Part shown: piece by piece, positions 8,137-16,567 of the stretch
How positions within the stretch are numbered: position 1 is the stretch's first letter
Layout: every line of letters begins with the position of its first letter
Origin: Sphingobium lactosutens DS20
GTDB lineage: Bacteria; Pseudomonadota; Alphaproteobacteria; Sphingomonadales; Sphingomonadaceae
NCBI RefSeq assembly: GCF_000445105.1
Contig: NZ_ATDP01000110.1
Coordinates: 62,001 to 126,000, forward strand
Length of the DNA: 64,000 nucleotides
Direction: 5' to 3'
Program-made: the position numbers and the translations under genes
Notes under the pieces: generated by a model
The model's input: only the letters and a program-made list of their open reading frames with translations
Told to the model about the DNA's origin: nothing
Database searches by the model: none

Positions 8137-9189
8137 ATGGCCGAGAAAAAGCGCGGCGCGAACGAGCCTGAACCAAGGCCGATCATCGTCAAGAAAATCA
8201 TCGTCGACGGGCATGGCGGTCATCATGGCGGCGCGTGGAAGGTCGCCTATGCCGACTTCGTGACGGCGATGATGGCCTTCTTCCTGCTGATGTGGCTGCT
8301 GGGCGCGACCACGGAAAAGCAGCGCAAGGCGCTGGCCGACTATTTCACGCCGACGCTGGTGGAACTCAAAATGGCATCGGCCGGGTCGACCGGCCTGATG
8401 GGCGGCGACAGCCTGACGGGGAAGGATAATTATCCGACCACGGGAGGCGTGGGCAACCTGTCCATCACCATCCCGCGCGACGCCACCGGCACCAAGGACC
8501 AGGGCGGCAAGGCGATGCGCGCGGCCGACCGGCAGAAGTTCGAATCGATCAAGAAGGATCTGGAAGCGCGCATGAACCGCAAGGGCCTGTCGCGCCTGCG
8601 CAAGAATGTCCGCTTCACCGAAACCCGCGAAGGGTTGCGCATTGACCTGATCGACGAAGCCGATTTCGCGATGTTCGCCATGGGCACCGACCGGCTCGTC
8701 CCCGAAGCGCGCGCGCTGGTGGGCGAAGTGGCGAGCGTCCTGCAGACCATGCCCAACGACCTCATCGTGCGCGGCCATACCGACGCCCTGCCCTATGCGT
8801 CGGGCAAGTCGATGAACAACTGGCGCCTGTCGTCCGCCCGCGCGGAATCGACGCGCCAGGCGCTGGCGGACAGCGGCATCGGCAATCCCCGCTTCGCCCG
8901 GATCGAAGGCGTTGCCGACCGCGAACCGTTCGTGAAGGACAATCGCTACGACCCGCGCAACCGGCGCATGTCGATCATCCTGGGCTGGAGCCGCGGTGGC
9001 AGCGGCGATGCCAGCGACGAGGACACCGACGCCGAAACCCGCGCCGCGATCAGGGAACGCGACGATCCCCGCCGCGTCGCGCAGGAACAGGCGCGCAAGC
9101 TCGACATGGGCGGCACCGCCCTCCCCGCTGGCGTCGAACTGCTAAACCCCGCCGCGCCCGGCACGTCGAGCAAGCCCGGCAAGCATTGA
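8137..9189 (+). CDS. motB: Flagellar motor stator protein MotB
   Basis: Peptidoglycan-anchored half of the stator. The 350 residues open with a basic cytoplasmic tail, then one membrane helix AYADFVTAMMAFFLLMWLL (about 36-54) carrying the essential proton-binding Asp. A plug-like linker follows, then an OmpA-type peptidoglycan-binding domain with DLIVRGHTDALPY (about 208-220) and SSARAESTRQAL. A tail of about 55 low-complexity residues after the OmpA domain is longer than in enterics. It ends the flagellar run; a perfect hairpin lies 10 nt beyond the stop. Confidence 0.95.
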   Translation: MAEKKRGANEPEPRPIIVKKIIVDGHGGHHGGAWKVAYADFVTAMMAFFLLMWLLGATTEKQRKALADYFTPTLVELKMASAGSTGLMGGDSLTGKDNYPTTGGVGNLSITIPRDATGTKDQGGKAMRAADRQKFESIKKDLEARMNRKGLSRLRKNVRFTETREGLRIDLIDEADFAMFAMGTDRLVPEARALVGEVASVLQTMPNDLIVRGHTDALPYASGKSMNNWRLSSARAESTRQALADSGIGNPRFARIEGVADREPFVKDNRYDPRNRRMSIILGWSRGGSGDASDEDTDAETRAAIRERDDPRRVAQEQARKLDMGGTALPAGVELLNPAAPGTSSKPGKH

Positions 9190-9199
9190 GGCATGAGAA

Positions 9200-9218
9200 C
9201 CGGGCGGCGACCGCCCGG
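9200..9218 (+). terminator. Hairpin after motB, possible terminator
   Basis: CCGGGCGG-cga-CCGCCCGG forms a perfect 8-bp GC stem just after the motB stop. There is no run of T after it, so it may be a transcript-stabilising hairpin or a Rho-assisted end rather than an intrinsic terminator. Confidence 0.4.
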
Positions 9219-9366
9219 GCCGCCGCCACGTCATGACATCCCCACCCTCCATCGCCTACGCCCCCCCGCCTGCTCGACCAAGCGCGGGCGGCACGGGATC
9301 GTCGGATGGATTGCGAACAGCCTCTCGCCATCGTCACTCCGCACCCATCGCTCTCGCCACCCCCAC

Positions 9367-9454
9367 CGTCATCCCCGCGAACGCGGGGATCCATATCCCG
9401 GCAATGCACCCGCTATGACGTCAGGAGATGGGTCCTTGTTTCCGCAGGAATGAC
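9367..9454. repeat. Paired-hairpin repeat, unit 1 of the repeat island
   Basis: A left hairpin reads CGTCATCCCCGCGAACGCGG followed by GGAT (CCCCGC-GAAC-GCGGGG stem). A decayed right partner at about 9426-9454 reads GATGGGTCC...CAGGAATGAC. Together they form the same two-hairpin unit as 9490-9580. No credible gene lies here; reading frames across these repeats in all phases are artefacts of their composition. Confidence 0.75.
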
Positions 9455-9489
9455 TGGGGTGGGTGGTTTGTGGACCGTGTGCTTCATAT

Positions 9490-9580
9490 CGTCATCCCCG
9501 CGCAGGCGGGGATCCATCTTCTCAGCACGGCACATGGGCGATAGTCGAAAGATGGGTTCCCGCGTTCGCGGGAATGACGA
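9490..9580. repeat. Paired-hairpin repeat, unit 2 of the repeat island
   Basis: CGTCATCCCCGCGCAGGCGG at 9490-9509 is matched by the inverted end GGGTTCCCGCGTTCGCGGG then AATGACGA at 9554-9580. Each end is a stem-loop and the two ends are inverted copies of one another, a REPIN-like arrangement about 91 bp long. A lone right half recurs at 40143-40172 near holC, so the family is dispersed. Confidence 0.8.
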
Positions 9581-9599
9581 AGAAGGGTGGAAATTTCTT

Positions 9600-9955
9600 C
9601 CGTCATGCCAGCGAAGGCTGGCATCTCAGGCGATGGCGCGCGGCGGGTACACCTACATCATGACCAACAAGGCTCGTGGCGTCCTCTACATTGGCGTTAC
9701 CGCCAATCTCGCCGCACGGGTGCTTCAGCATCGAAACGGCGCCGGATCGACCTTCTGCAAGAAATATGGCCTCACGGTCTCGTGTTGGCGGAGCCTCACG
9801 ATGACAGACGCTCGCCATTGCCCGCAAAAAGGCGCTCAAGGCCTGGAAGCGCGAATGGAAAATTCGATTGATCGAGGGCAGCAATCCAGATTGTCGCGAT
9901 CTGTCAGACCTCATTGCATGACCGCCCGAGATCCCAGCCTTCGCTGGGATGACGG
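9600..9955. mobile_element. Candidate element: GIY-YIG pseudogene bounded by inverted hairpins
   Basis: A 28-bp left end at 9600-9627 (CCGTCATGCCAGCGAAGGCT onward) and a right end at 9928-9955 are inverted copies with 26 of 28 matches. Each end is an 8-bp stem with a GAAG loop, and the two differences are compensatory (atGCCAGC/GCTGGCat against atCCCAGC/GCTGGGat), so both hairpins are kept. Between them lies only the decayed nuclease gene. Calling it mobile is inference: no target duplication was verified. Confidence 0.5.
9633..9921 (+). pseudogene. GIY-YIG nuclease domain protein, frameshifted
   Basis: The first frame reads MARGGYTYIMTNKARG then VLYIGVTANLAARVLQHR, the Tyr..YIG and Arg motifs of small single-domain GIY-YIG proteins (about 95 residues, YhbQ/UPF0213-like). 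At about 9780 the frame shifts and continues as VLAEPHDD; at about 9808 it shifts again and continues as AIARKKALKAWKREWKIR with LIEGSNPDCRDLSDLIA and a stop at 9919-9921. All three pieces are in the right order, so this is one gene with two indels. No product of normal length can be made. Confidence 0.85.
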
Positions 9956-10013
9956 CTGTGGGGGCGAGCCCAAGGCGCTACTGAATGACCGGTAGTGGTC
10001 GCTTCAAGACAAT

Positions 10014-10126
10014 CCTCCCCTGCAAGGGGAGGTGGCAATCCGAAGGATTGACGGAGGGGTGTCACGCTCTCGATAGGGCGATACCCCGCCACCACTTCGT
10101 AGTCCCCCTCCCCTTGCAGGGGAGGA
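10014..10126 (+). repeat. Second copy of the flgI-type palindromic repeat
   Basis: Starts CCTCCCCTGCAAGGGGAGG and ends CCCCTTGCAGGGGAGGA, so its two ends are themselves hairpins and mutual inverses. Blocks GACGGAGGGGTGTCAC and CGCCACCAC align with the copy at 3399-3519. Here it is intergenic, which supports the view that the flgI copy is an insertion. Confidence 0.85.
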
Positions 10127-10159
10127 AGATCCAGACCAAAGCAACAGCCGATTGCTAAT

Positions 10160-10187
10160 CGTCATGCCGGGCTTGACCCGGCATCCC
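10160..10187. repeat. Single REP-like hairpin
   Basis: CGTCATGCCGGGCTTGACCC followed by GGCATCCC forms ATGCCGGG-cttga-CCCGGCAT, an 8-bp perfect stem. It shares the CGTCAT lead with the other island hairpins. It is the last repeat before the response-regulator gene on the opposite strand and may stabilise or end that transcript. Confidence 0.65.
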
Positions 10188-10262
10188 GCTCCCTTCGCAC
10201 ACCGTCAAACACAGGTTCGAACACGGCCGGTCCCGCATGGACCGCACCGGCCGACGCTGGCC

Positions 10263-11066
10263 TCAGTGCACGAAGCGCGCCACCACGTCGCGGTAGGAGC
10301 GGCTGACCTTCACCTGCGCGCCGCTTTCCAGCACCAGGAAACATTCGCCATTGGTGTGCGGCTTCACCTGCCGCACCTGGCTTAAGTTGACGATGGTGGA
10401 GCGGTGGACGCGCTGGAAATTGCGCGGGTCCAGCCGCTTTTCCAGGTCTTTCATGGTTTCGCGCAGAATCAGCGAGTTGTCGGCGGTGTAGATACACATA
10501 TAGTCGCCGGCCGCATCGATGCGCTCGATCGAATCGACGTCGACGCGGAAAATCTGCCCACGATCCTTGATGTTGATGAGCTTTTCGAAGCGGTTGGACG
10601 CGGGCGCGCCATCCTCGCTCGCGGCGAAGTCGGTCATTGCCTGGGGCGCGACTTCGGCCAGCACCTCGCGCAGCTTTTCGACCTCCTGCACCTGCCGCTT
10701 TTCGGTCAGGCGCTGGCGCACCCGGTCGAGCGCGTCAGCCAGGCGCCCTTCCTCCACCGGCTTCATCAGATAATCGACCGCCTGCGCCTCGAATGCGCGG
10801 ATCGCATGGTCGCTATAGGCGGTGACGAAGATGAACAGCGGCGGCTCGACCTCCATCATGCCCTGGACGACGGAAAAGCCGTCAAAGCCGGGCATCTGGA
10901 TATCGAGGAACACAAGGTCGGGTTTGTGCGTCTTGATGGCGCGGATGGCCTCGCGGCCATTGGTGCAGGTTTCGACGATTTCGACATCCTCATGCGCTTG
11001 CAGACGCAGCTGAAGGCCCTGAATGGCCAGGCTTTCGTCGTCGACGAGGATTGTTCTGATGGTCAT
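10263..11066 (-). CDS. LytTR-family response regulator
   Basis: DNA-binding output half of a two-component system. Residues 1-120 are a CheY-type receiver with acidic pair DD at 9-10, phospho-acceptor Asp55 in FLDIQMPG and Lys102 in YLMKP. Residues about 165-267 are a LytTR domain with RIDAAGDYMCIY, FQRVHRSTIVNL and VSRSYRDVV. The start overlaps the stop of the upstream kinase by 4 nt (ATGA), so the pair is co-translated. The regulon is unknown; nothing adjacent looks like an obvious target. Confidence 0.93.
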   Translation of the reverse strand: MTIRTILVDDESLAIQGLQLRLQAHEDVEIVETCTNGREAIRAIKTHKPDLVFLDIQMPGFDGFSVVQGMMEVEPPLFIFVTAYSDHAIRAFEAQAVDYLMKPVEEGRLADALDRVRQRLTEKRQVQEVEKLREVLAEVAPQAMTDFAASEDGAPASNRFEKLINIKDRGQIFRVDVDSIERIDAAGDYMCIYTADNSLILRETMKDLEKRLDPRNFQRVHRSTIVNLSQVRQVKPHTNGECFLVLESGAQVKVSRSYRDVVARFVH

Positions 11067-12178
11067 GCGGCGACTTTCGATCTTTCATCCATGTTAAGCG
11101 GAATTTCGATGATGACCGAAAATCCGCCCGGCGTGGAACGCGTTTCGAAGCGCTGTCGTTCCCCGAAGGCCTGAATTAACCGGTCCCGGATGTTCGGCAG
11201 GCCAACGCCCGTTCCCTCGCTCATGGGAATGTGCGGCTTGATGGCGCCATCGTTCAATCCCGGCCCGGTGTCCGATACGATGATCCGGACATTTTCACCG
11301 GCAGGTTGCGCCGTGACCGTGATATCGGCCCCTTCCTCCTTGGGCGTGACCGCATATTTGATCGCGTTTTCGACCAGCGGCTGCAACAGCAGTGATGGCA
11401 GGCGCGCATGGGACACGGCGGGATCGATCACGAAGGACGGGCGCAGCCTATCCTCGAACCGCATCTTCTCGATCTCCAGATAGAGTTTGAGCGTCTCCAC
11501 CTCCTGCGCGATCGTCACCTGCGCGGTGGGTTCGTTGATCAGCGTGTAGCGCAGGAAGGAGGACAGGCGCGACAGCATCGCATTGGCCCGGTCGGTTTGC
11601 TTGAGCAGCACCAGCGTCGATATGCTGTTGAGCGTGTTGAACAGGAAATGGGGATTGAGCTGGTAGCGCAGCATCGCCAGTTGCGCGCTGGACGCCTGGG
11701 TTTCCAGTCGCGTGAGCTGGTCCGCCTGCTCCTCCACCGTCAGATAGAAATTGATCGCATAATAAAGCGCGGACCACGCGCCGATCAGCGTCACCGACAG
11801 ATAGAAAGCGCCCAGAAACAGCTGCACGCCCGCCGTATCGCCGCTGCGATTCTGGGTGGAAAAGACCCAGGCGTCGATGAACGCCACCAGGCCCGCAGCT
11901 AGCACCACGGTCAGGATCGACACGCCCCAGGTGACGATCGGCCGTTGTTTGAGCAGATAGCGGAACGCCACCGCCATAAGCAGCGTCACCGAATAGCCCG
12001 TCACCGTGGAAATCAGCACCGGGATCAGGCTGGAAAAGGATTGCCCGTTCGCGATGGTGGAGGACCCGCGCAGCAGGAACGCGCCGGCCCATCCGAGCGA
12101 TTGCAGGTTCCAGAAAGCGCGGTTCTTGTCAGCGAAAAAGGGCTGGGGCTGGATGCGGGTCACGGACATGGGGCCCAT
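11063..12178 (-). CDS. LytS/YehU-type sensor histidine kinase
   Basis: Membrane sensor kinase partner of the LytTR regulator. About four membrane helices lie between residues 30 and 145, followed by a short coiled coil, the His_kinase motif LRYQLNPHFLFNTLNS with His177, and a GHKL ATPase domain with LVENAIKYAV and SDTGPGLN, then GTGVGLPNIRDRL. There is no extracellular sensing domain, so it may sense within the membrane. Start ATG 12178; a second ATG three codons in (12169) is equally good. Confidence 0.92.
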   Translation of the reverse strand: MGPMSVTRIQPQPFFADKNRAFWNLQSLGWAGAFLLRGSSTIANGQSFSSLIPVLISTVTGYSVTLLMAVAFRYLLKQRPIVTWGVSILTVVLAAGLVAFIDAWVFSTQNRSGDTAGVQLFLGAFYLSVTLIGAWSALYYAINFYLTVEEQADQLTRLETQASSAQLAMLRYQLNPHFLFNTLNSISTLVLLKQTDRANAMLSRLSSFLRYTLINEPTAQVTIAQEVETLKLYLEIEKMRFEDRLRPSFVIDPAVSHARLPSLLLQPLVENAIKYAVTPKEEGADITVTAQPAGENVRIIVSDTGPGLNDGAIKPHIPMSEGTGVGLPNIRDRLIQAFGERQRFETRSTPGGFSVIIEIPLNMDERSKVAA

Positions 12179-12212
12179 GCCTATGCCATTATCGCCCGGT
12201 CGGGAAGCCGGC

Positions 12213-12695
12213 TCACGCAGCGGCGGCCGGTTCCTCAGCCATGGGCGTCACTTCATCGGTGCACAGCCATACCAGGTCGGCCAGGTCCAGCGTCCGCCCG
12301 TCATGCGCCTGGATGGCGATGGGGCGGATCGGCTGTCCGTCGCGCTTGTCGGCCAGCACTTGGCACGCCTGCGTGCCGCAGCCCCAGCGTTCGCCCCACT
12401 GGCGCAGCGCGATCATCGCGGGCGCCAGGTCCTGCCCCTTGGGCGTCAGGCGATATTCCACCTTGCGCCGGTCGCACTGCATCGGCTGGCGCACCAATAT
12501 GCCGTTTTCCACCAGCCGGGCGAGCCGGTTGGCCAGGATGTTGCGGGCGATGCCCAGGGTGGACTGAAATTCCTCGAAATGGCGGATGCCCGACAGGGCG
12601 CCGCGCAGGATAAGGAAGGACCAGCGTTCGCCCATCATCTCCAGCGCGCTGGGCAGCGCGCATTGTTCCAGATCCTGTGCCAGATTATGTTTCAT
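12213..12695 (-). CDS. HxlR-family winged-helix transcriptional regulator
   Basis: The 160 residues open MKHNLAQDLEQCALPSALEM and hold the HxlR-type winged helix: MMGERWSFLILRGALSG, RNILANRLARLVENGIL and DRRKVEYRLTPKGQDL. An early Cys (Cys13) sits where redox-sensing HxlR proteins have theirs. The C-terminal 45 residues are an extension beyond the usual 110-130. ATG 12695 is preferred over longer in-frame openings because family homology starts there. It is divergent from rel, with 110 nt between starts. Confidence 0.88.
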   Translation of the reverse strand: MKHNLAQDLEQCALPSALEMMGERWSFLILRGALSGIRHFEEFQSTLGIARNILANRLARLVENGILVRQPMQCDRRKVEYRLTPKGQDLAPAMIALRQWGERWGCGTQACQVLADKRDGQPIRPIAIQAHDGRTLDLADLVWLCTDEVTPMAEEPAAAA

Positions 12696-12805
12696 CTGTC
12701 CCACATATAGCGCAAGGCAACACCCGTTGCAAAATCGCCACCTTATTATCGCAACATGGCGTTTTTTTGTTGCACGACAAGAGGGTTCCAACACAATCGG
12801 CGGCG

Positions 12806-14911
12806 ATGCTGCGTCAATATGAACTTGTCGAACGGGTGAAGCGCTACGATCCGGATGCGGACGAGGCGATGATCAACCGCGCCTATGTTTTTTCGGTCCA
12901 GAAACATGGCTCGCAGAAGCGCGCCAGCGGCGACCCCTATTTCAGCCATCCGATCGAGGTCGCGGGCATCCTCACCGACTTCAACCTCGACGATCAGACC
13001 ATCGTCACCGCCCTCCTCCACGACACGATCGAGGATACGCTCGTCACCTATGACGAGATTGAGAGCGCCTTTGGTCCCGATGTCGCCCGCATGGTCGATG
13101 GCGTGACCAAGCTGTCCAAGATCGAGGCCATGTCCGAAAATGAGCGGGCGGCCGAAAATCTGCGCAAGTTCCTGCTCGCCATGTCCGACGACATTCGCGT
13201 GTTGCTGGTCAAGCTGGCCGACCGGCTGCACAATATGCGCACGCTGCACTTCATCAAGAACGAGGCCAAGCGCCGCCGCATCGCGCGCGAAACCATGGAC
13301 ATCTACGCCCCGCTGGCCGAGCGGATCGGCATGTACGACTTCATGCGCGAGATGCAGCTGCTCGCCTTTCGCGAGCTGGAGCCGGAGGCCTATGACAGCA
13401 TCACCCGGCGCCTCGAACATCTGAAGGAAGGCGGCCATGACAAGGTCGACCGCATCGGCGCGGAGCTGCAATTGCTGCTGGGCGGCAACGACCTGTCCGT
13501 GACCGTCTCGGGCCGCGAGAAACACCCTTATTCCATCTGGCGCAAGATGCAGGAGCGCCACATCAGTTTCGAACAGCTGACCGATGTCATGGCGTTCCGC
13601 GTCATCACCGACAGCACGGCCGACTGCTACCGCGCGCTCGGCATCATCCACCAGACCTTCAAGATGGTGCCCGGCCGCTTCAAGGATTATATCTCCACGC
13701 CCAAGCGGAACGGATACCGCTCGCTCCACACCACCGTCATCCATCAGGACAATGCCCGCATAGAGGTGCAGATTCGCAGTCGCGCGATGCACAATGACGC
13801 GGAACTGGGCCTTGCCGCCCATTGGGCCTACAAGCAGAAGGGCGACGCGACCGATCATCACGCCGCCTGGCTGCGCGACCTGGTCGAGATCCTCGAACAG
13901 AGCCAGGACGCGGACGAACTGCTCGAACATACCCGCATGGCGATGTATCAGGACCGCATCTTCGCCTTCACCCCCAAGGGCGAGCTGCACCAGCTGCCCA
14001 AGGGCTCCACGCCGGTCGATTTCGCCTATGCCGTCCACACGAGCCTCGGCAACCAGACCGTGGGGGCGAAGGTCAATGGCCGGGTCGTGCCGCTGCGCAC
14101 CTCCCTCGACAATGGCGATCAGGTCGAAATATTGAAGTCGGAAGGGCAGGAGCCGCAGCCCGGCTGGCTCTCCTTCGCCATCACCGGCAAGGCGCGCGCC
14201 GCCATCCGCCGCTTCATCCGCCAGAAACAGCGCGGGGAGGAGATCAAGCTTGGCGAGAAACTCTATGAGGAGATTATCGGCCGCTTCCCCGCCGATCTTG
14301 CCAGCGAACTGGGCGACAAGGCGCTGAAGGCCGCGCTCAAGCGCTTGAAGCTGGAGGATCGCGCGGCGCTGATGGTCGCCATCGCCACCCACCGCGTGCT
14401 CGACCATGAAGTGATGGAGGCGCTCGTCCCCGGCTCCACCAGCGCGCAGGGGATGGAGGATGTGCATCCGCGCCAGCATGAACCCGTGTCGATCCGCGGC
14501 CTCACGCCGGGCATTGCCTATAACCTTGGCGATTGCTGCCATCCCGTGCCCGGCGACCGCATCGTGGGCGTCCGCCGCACCGGCGCGCCGATCGAGGTGC
14601 ACACCATCGACTGCCGCTCGCTGGAGATGGAGCAGGATGACGACTGGGTCGATTTGAGCTGGGACAGCAAGTCCAAGGGCGGCACCGCCCGCCTCTCCGT
14701 CATCGTCAAGAACCAGCCCGGTGCGCTCGCCGCCGTCGCCAATGTCTTCGGCGCGACCAAGGCGAACATCCTGAACCTCCAGCTGGTCAACCGCGAAGGC
14801 CCCTTCCACACCGACATCATCGACCTGGAAGTGGCCGACGCCCAGCATCTGATGCGGATATTGTCGGCGCTACGGGCGATCGATGTCGTGGTGCAGGCGG
14901 ACCGGGTTTAG
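12806..14911 (+). CDS. rel: Bifunctional (p)ppGpp synthetase/hydrolase Rel (SpoT type)
   Basis: Makes and degrades the stringent-response alarmone. Order along 701 residues: an HD hydrolase domain with ALLHDTIED (His72-Asp73), a synthetase domain with RFKDYISTPKRNGYRSLH near 291 (RxKD form, typical of bifunctional enzymes), a TGS domain (FAFTPKGELHQLPKGSTPVDFAY), a zinc-finger/helical region with YNLGDCCHPVPGD, and a C-terminal ACT domain (NQPGALAAVANVFG). Both active sites look intact. ATG 12806 matches the family start; longer upstream openings run into the divergent promoter region. Confidence 0.97.
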   Translation: MLRQYELVERVKRYDPDADEAMINRAYVFSVQKHGSQKRASGDPYFSHPIEVAGILTDFNLDDQTIVTALLHDTIEDTLVTYDEIESAFGPDVARMVDGVTKLSKIEAMSENERAAENLRKFLLAMSDDIRVLLVKLADRLHNMRTLHFIKNEAKRRRIARETMDIYAPLAERIGMYDFMREMQLLAFRELEPEAYDSITRRLEHLKEGGHDKVDRIGAELQLLLGGNDLSVTVSGREKHPYSIWRKMQERHISFEQLTDVMAFRVITDSTADCYRALGIIHQTFKMVPGRFKDYISTPKRNGYRSLHTTVIHQDNARIEVQIRSRAMHNDAELGLAAHWAYKQKGDATDHHAAWLRDLVEILEQSQDADELLEHTRMAMYQDRIFAFTPKGELHQLPKGSTPVDFAYAVHTSLGNQTVGAKVNGRVVPLRTSLDNGDQVEILKSEGQEPQPGWLSFAITGKARAAIRRFIRQKQRGEEIKLGEKLYEEIIGRFPADLASELGDKALKAALKRLKLEDRAALMVAIATHRVLDHEVMEALVPGSTSAQGMEDVHPRQHEPVSIRGLTPGIAYNLGDCCHPVPGDRIVGVRRTGAPIEVHTIDCRSLEMEQDDDWVDLSWDSKSKGGTARLSVIVKNQPGALAAVANVFGATKANILNLQLVNREGPFHTDIIDLEVADAQHLMRILSALRAIDVVVQADRV

Positions 14912-15048
14912 GGAGCCAATATCCCAACCCATCTGCCATCGACAGCGATTTCGCTGCGACGGGCGGACGCCCGGATGACGCTGACACAGAGGGCTATTCA
15001 CTTCACCTCCACCCCCGCTCAGTTTGGCATCGACATCCGGGCTTGACA

Positions 15049-15070
15049 AAAATCTACATAGGTAGATTTT
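15049..15070 (+). promoter_or_regulatory. Perfect palindromic operator at the padR promoter
   Basis: AAAATCTAC-ATAG-GTAGATTTT has 9-bp perfect arms and abuts the padR ATG at 15071. A -35-like TTGACA at 15043-15048 directly precedes it, so the palindrome covers the spacer and -10 region. A bound regulator would block RNA polymerase. PadR proteins often repress their own operon through palindromes of this size, so autoregulation is the simple reading. The closeness of promoter and start suggests a leaderless or near-leaderless message, perhaps from the ATG at 15077. Confidence 0.75.
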
Positions 15071-15388
15071 ATGCCCATGCCCCGAACGCGCAAACTTTCA
15101 CCCCATGCCCGGACATTGCTCGCCGTGCTGCTCGAAGCGGGTCGCCACTGGTCGCACGGCTATGAGCTGGCACGGCTTGCCGACCTGAAGTCCGGCACGC
15201 TCTATCCGCTTCTGATCCGTCTGGAGAAGCAGGGCTATCTCGATGCGGAATGGCAGCCGCCGTCCGAAGCGGGACGACCGCCGCGCCATGCCTATCGGCT
15301 GACAGCGAGCGGCGTGGAGCTCGCCCGCGCCAATCCGCCTGCTGATCCCGTCCCGCCTGCCGGCCGACGCCGGGAGGCTACCATATGA
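15071..15388 (+). CDS. PadR-family transcriptional regulator
   Basis: The 105 residues are a bare PadR winged helix: LSPHARTLLAVLLEAG, HGYELARLADLKSGTLYPLL, IRLEKQGYLDAEW and GRPPRHAYRLTASG, the family's signature order. The long C-terminal dimerisation helix of larger PadR proteins is missing, as in the subfamily that precedes membrane proteins with a permease-prefix-like region. The start codon touches a perfect palindrome, pointing to self-repression. The 3' end overlaps the membrane-protein gene by 4 nt (ATGA). Confidence 0.92.
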   Translation: MPMPRTRKLSPHARTLLAVLLEAGRHWSHGYELARLADLKSGTLYPLLIRLEKQGYLDAEWQPPSEAGRPPRHAYRLTASGVELARANPPADPVPPAGRRREATI

Positions 15389-16563
15389 GTGCTGGCCTTC
15401 GTCGCGGTCTGACCGACCTCGCCTGCCGTGCGCTTCTGGCCGCGCTGCCCCCCGCACTGAAATCCTGGGGATGGGCGGTGCGGTGTGAGGCCGCCAGCAT
15501 CCCCGACGACAGCAGGGCGCTGCTGTTCGCACTCCACAGCCTCTGCGGGCTGATGCCCCGCGCCATCGCATTGCAGCTGTTTCGCCCCTTCGCCGCGCTA
15601 TGCGGCCGGGCTGATCCTCTGTCCGAAAGATCGACCGCCATGCTTTTATTAGGCGCCGCAATGCATCGTCCCCGCGCTCTTGGCATGGGCTGCGCCATCG
15701 GCGCTGTTGCGCTCGGCCTTTATTACCTCGCGATCGCGGGCGCGCCGATGCGCTACATCGGCATCAATGCAGGCGCGCTTGTGATCGGCCTCGCTATGCT
15801 TGGGCTATTCGGCCGCGCCGTGACAGCGCGCCATCCCTGGGCCGGCGGCGCGATCTTCGCGATGGCTGTGGCGCTGCTCGCGACCGCACTGTTCGGGTCG
15901 CCGGTCGGGGGCGCGGCGCGATGGGTCAGCGTCGGCGGGTTCGCCATTCAGCCCAGCCTGATCCTGTTGCCGGTCATGCTCCTCATATTTGGACAAACCC
16001 GCGGCAGCTGGGCAACCGCCGGTATCGTCGTGGCCGCTGCCGCCATGGCGCTTCAACCCGACCGCGCGATGGCCGCCATGCTCGCATCATGCCTTGCTGT
16101 CTTGATGGTCACACGTCGCGACCGGCATAGCATAATTGCCTCCGTCGCCAGTGTAATCAGCCTCGCGGCAACATTCCTCCGCATCGATACGCTGCCGGCG
16201 GTCCCCTATGTCGATCGCATCCTCTATTCCTCTTTCGAGATTCACATGGCTGCCGGTCTGGCGGTGTCTGGGGGCTTGGTGCTGCTCCTGATCCCGGCGA
16301 TCGCCGGTGTGCGTCGCGATCCCGAATATCGCGCGACCTATGCCGTTTTCGCCGCAATCTGGTTCGTCGCGATCATGGCGGCTGGGCTCGGCAATTACCC
16401 GACCCCGGTCGTCGGATATGGCGGCAGCGCCATCATCGGTTATCTGCTGAGCCTTCTGGCGCTGCCTGGACGGGCGGACGTTACCGCCCCGGCCCATTCC
16501 AGGACGGGCAGCGCCACGGATGACCTGTCGTCCGACGGGCAGCTGCGCCTTGCGCTGGCCTGA
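15385..16563 (+). CDS. Divergent SEDS (FtsW/RodA-like) membrane protein with permease-prefix-like N-terminus
   Basis: Residues 1-80 are a soluble helical region (LTDLACRALLAALPPALK, EAASIPDDSRALLFAL) resembling the prefix of PadR-linked permeases. Residues 85-360 are hydrophobic and carry FtsW/RodA landmarks in order: GGAARWVSVGGFAIQPS (175-191), LQPDRAMAAML (223-233), LPAVPYVDRILYSSFE (270-285) and PTPVVGYGGSAIIGYLL (339-355). Asp277 falls where SEDS glycosyltransferases have their essential loop Asp, with Glu eight residues on as in them. SEDS proteins polymerise peptidoglycan with a class B PBP; none is adjacent, so the substrate is open. Coupled to padR (ATGA) and 4 nt before the esterase gene. 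Confidence 0.7.
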   Translation: MSAGLRRGLTDLACRALLAALPPALKSWGWAVRCEAASIPDDSRALLFALHSLCGLMPRAIALQLFRPFAALCGRADPLSERSTAMLLLGAAMHRPRALGMGCAIGAVALGLYYLAIAGAPMRYIGINAGALVIGLAMLGLFGRAVTARHPWAGGAIFAMAVALLATALFGSPVGGAARWVSVGGFAIQPSLILLPVMLLIFGQTRGSWATAGIVVAAAAMALQPDRAMAAMLASCLAVLMVTRRDRHSIIASVASVISLAATFLRIDTLPAVPYVDRILYSSFEIHMAAGLAVSGGLVLLLIPAIAGVRRDPEYRATYAVFAAIWFVAIMAAGLGNYPTPVVGYGGSAIIGYLLSLLALPGRADVTAPAHSRTGSATDDLSSDGQLRLALA

Positions 16564-16567
16564 CCCC

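Noticed and set aside
9306-9995. 229-codon plus-strand frame in the repeat island
   Set aside because: It translates hairpin repeats and only the first part of the GIY-YIG gene, so it is a repeat-read-through artefact and not a real long protein.
12746-14848. 700-codon minus-strand frame opposite rel
   Set aside because: Its translation is His/Asp/Ala-rich without any domain, a mirror of the codon bias of the rel gene, which has all expected domains.
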